Origin: an uncultured Nitrospinaceae bacterium
GTDB lineage: Bacteria; Nitrospinota; Nitrospinia; Nitrospinales; VA-1
Assembly: GCA_905182935.1 (NCBI GenBank)
Contig: CAJJDL010000106.1
Location: 1-7,392, forward strand
Direction of reading: 5' to 3'
DNA: 7,392 bases
The translations under genes were made by a program, and so were the position numbers. The number at the start of each line of letters is the position of its first letter. Position 1 is the stretch's first letter. Shown here one piece after another: positions 6,111 to 7,392 of this stretch. The notes under the pieces are model-generated. The model was given only the letters and a program-made list of their open reading frames with translations. It had not been told where the DNA came from and ran no database searches.

Positions 6111-7343
6111 TTAATTATTTTCTAAACGAGACAACCTACCGGTCGCATTATCAATTTGTAGCTTTGTAATACCGTGGTGTCCTCCAACCCATATGAAATT
6201 ATTGATGGCAAATTCAATGCTGAATACGTAATCAGAAATCAACCCGTTGATTTTTGAATAAGTTTTAAATAAGGACCCATCAAAGCTAGTTAGTCCCTTA
6301 TTTGATCCAATCCATAAATTGCCATCAGATCCTTGGTTTAGAGCCAATATATAGTTTCCTGGTAGTCCATCTTTAACTGTAAAGTTTCGAAAAGCTTTTG
6401 ATTTTGGATCAAACATACTGAGGCCGCCCCCCCAAGTTCCAATCCATAGGCGTTTCTTTTTATCTAGAAGCATTGAGACTATATAATTTGGCCGGTAGTT
6501 AGAATCTCCAGTATTTTGTAAATTGTTAGATTGAGTATTATATTGAGTATTATCAAGAGACCCTTGGAAAGTGCCTGTGGCTAAGGTGTTATCAGTTTTC
6601 ACTATATCATAAGCTGCTCCTAGGCCATTTTCATGGTCCCATTTATACCATTGTTTTCCATCATAAAGAGAAAGACCCGCTTCTGTACCAAACCAAATAT
6701 TATCTCCTTCTCCAACTTCAATGGAGTATACCCAGTTATCTATTAAACCCCCGTTTGTATTTTTAACCGTAAAGCTTGTCCACGATAGAGGGTCTAATGG
6801 ATCACCATTTACACGGTTGACTCCACTCCAGGTAGCTACCCACATAACATCATCTATAAATTTTTGATCGTATACAAATGAATCGTTTAGGCCTTGTGGT
6901 GTATTAATGTTTAATAATTTATTGGAATCGATTAGGGTAAGCCCACCCCCGTATGTCCCTACCCACGTCTGATTATTTGTTCTATTTAAAATGCTAAAAA
7001 TTCCATTACTTAAAAGGCCATTACGGTTGTCATAAATTTTGTAATTGTTGATGGTAGATGTGTCATATTTAATGAGACCCATCGATGTTCCGATCCATAG
7101 AGTATTGCCTTTTGCGCTTAGTACCTTTACATTTCTCGCGTTTAATGAGAAATTATCGGACTTTAATATGTGGGAGTAATTTTCTCCTTTTGATTTTTTA
7201 GATAAGGGCTTACTGAAAGAACTTCCTGTTGTGGGGAGAAACAAGTTTATAATAAAAATATAAACAAGTATTGAAATTAATTTAAAAAGGTTATTTTTTT
7301 GAAGAAATTCGATTTTTATAAAGGTGGTTGGCTTGGTTTTCAT
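6111..7343 (-). CDS. Exported two-component-regulator-type beta-propeller protein (Reg_prop repeats)
   Basis: From ATG at 7341-7343 it encodes 410 residues; an in-frame TTG at 7353-7355 would add four (414; numbering below uses that form). Residues 24-41 are a hydrophobic signal peptide or anchor (FKLISILVYIFIINLFLP), followed by TTGSSFS, so the rest is periplasmic or outside. Seven clear Reg_prop motifs follow: LWIGTSMGLIKYD (86), TWVGTYGGGLTLID (130), MWVATWSGVNRVN (171), IWFGTEAGLSLYD (220), LWIGTWGGGLSMFD (303), LWIGSNKGLTSFD (347) and IWVGGHHGITKLQ (388). Their spacing is 41-49 except for one 83-residue gap, where a degenerate copy TLATGTFQGSLD (257) fits. Such repeats form the periplasmic propeller of hybrid two-component sensors, but here no Y_Y_Y domain, transmembrane relay, kinase or regulator follows, so it is a stand-alone propeller, probably for ligand or protein binding. 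Neither start has a clear Shine-Dalgarno sequence. There is no visible terminator in the convergent 23-base gap. Confidence 0.85.
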   Translation of the reverse strand: MKTKPTTFIKIEFLQKNNLFKLISILVYIFIINLFLPTTGSSFSKPLSKKSKGENYSHILKSDNFSLNARNVKVLSAKGNTLWIGTSMGLIKYDTSTINNYKIYDNRNGLLSNGIFSILNRTNNQTWVGTYGGGLTLIDSNKLLNINTPQGLNDSFVYDQKFIDDVMWVATWSGVNRVNGDPLDPLSWTSFTVKNTNGGLIDNWVYSIEVGEGDNIWFGTEAGLSLYDGKQWYKWDHENGLGAAYDIVKTDNTLATGTFQGSLDNTQYNTQSNNLQNTGDSNYRPNYIVSMLLDKKKRLWIGTWGGGLSMFDPKSKAFRNFTVKDGLPGNYILALNQGSDGNLWIGSNKGLTSFDGSLFKTYSKINGLISDYVFSIEFAINNFIWVGGHHGITKLQIDNATGRLSRLENN

Positions 7344-7392
7344 TTTTTGAGTCAAGTGTTTAATAGAAAGATGAAAATATTAATATTATTTG

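Overview
The window is AT-rich bacterial DNA with densely packed genes and short spacers. It carries an intact single-copy-type pyrimidine gene (class 1B dihydroorotate dehydrogenase) and a cell-wall gene (alanine racemase). Around them lie a SPOR-domain envelope protein, a DUF1566/Lcl-type protein, a periplasmic-type seven-to-eight-repeat propeller protein and a small acidic protein. The mix suggests a Gram-negative, probably aquatic chromosome. A class 1B PyrD, the DUF1566 protein and a CNT transporter of non-E. coli type point loosely to a deltaproteobacterial, SAR324 or Nitrospinota-like lineage rather than an enteric-type gammaproteobacterium. That assignment comes from remembered family distributions and is tentative. 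No phage, insertion sequence, CRISPR array, tRNA or rRNA was seen.

Layout. Positions 1-82 (-) hold the N-terminus of a probable Na+/Ca2+ exchanger-family antiporter that runs off the window, with a weak promoter behind it. A strong intrinsic terminator (161-188, acting on the - strand) separates it from the SPOR gene (322-1269, -). The 239-base divergent spacer 1270-1508 holds outward promoter candidates and a conspicuous set of competing hairpins. pyrD (1509-2432, +) converges on alr (2448-3617, -), with 15 bases between them. Upstream of alr on the same strand is the DUF1566 protein (3691-4179, -).

Next comes the most striking element: a nearly full-length CNT-family (NupC-like) nucleoside transporter at 4290-5609 (-), broken by three in-frame stops and two frameshifts although its conserved motifs are still easy to read. 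Its promoter region (5644-5676) is intact, contains a perfect 9-bp dyad that looks like an operator, and is followed by a perfect DnaA box (5628-5636). Divergent from it is a 94-residue acidic-tailed protein (5803-6087, +), which converges on a secreted or anchored beta-propeller protein (6111-7343, -).

The genes do not form one pathway. pyrD (de novo pyrimidine synthesis) beside a dead nucleoside importer (salvage) is suggestive: loss of nucleoside uptake would leave the cell dependent on de novo synthesis. I found no compelling undescribed system. The best leads are the decaying transporter with its surviving regulatory region, the competing hairpins ahead of the SPOR gene, and the unrecognised acidic protein.
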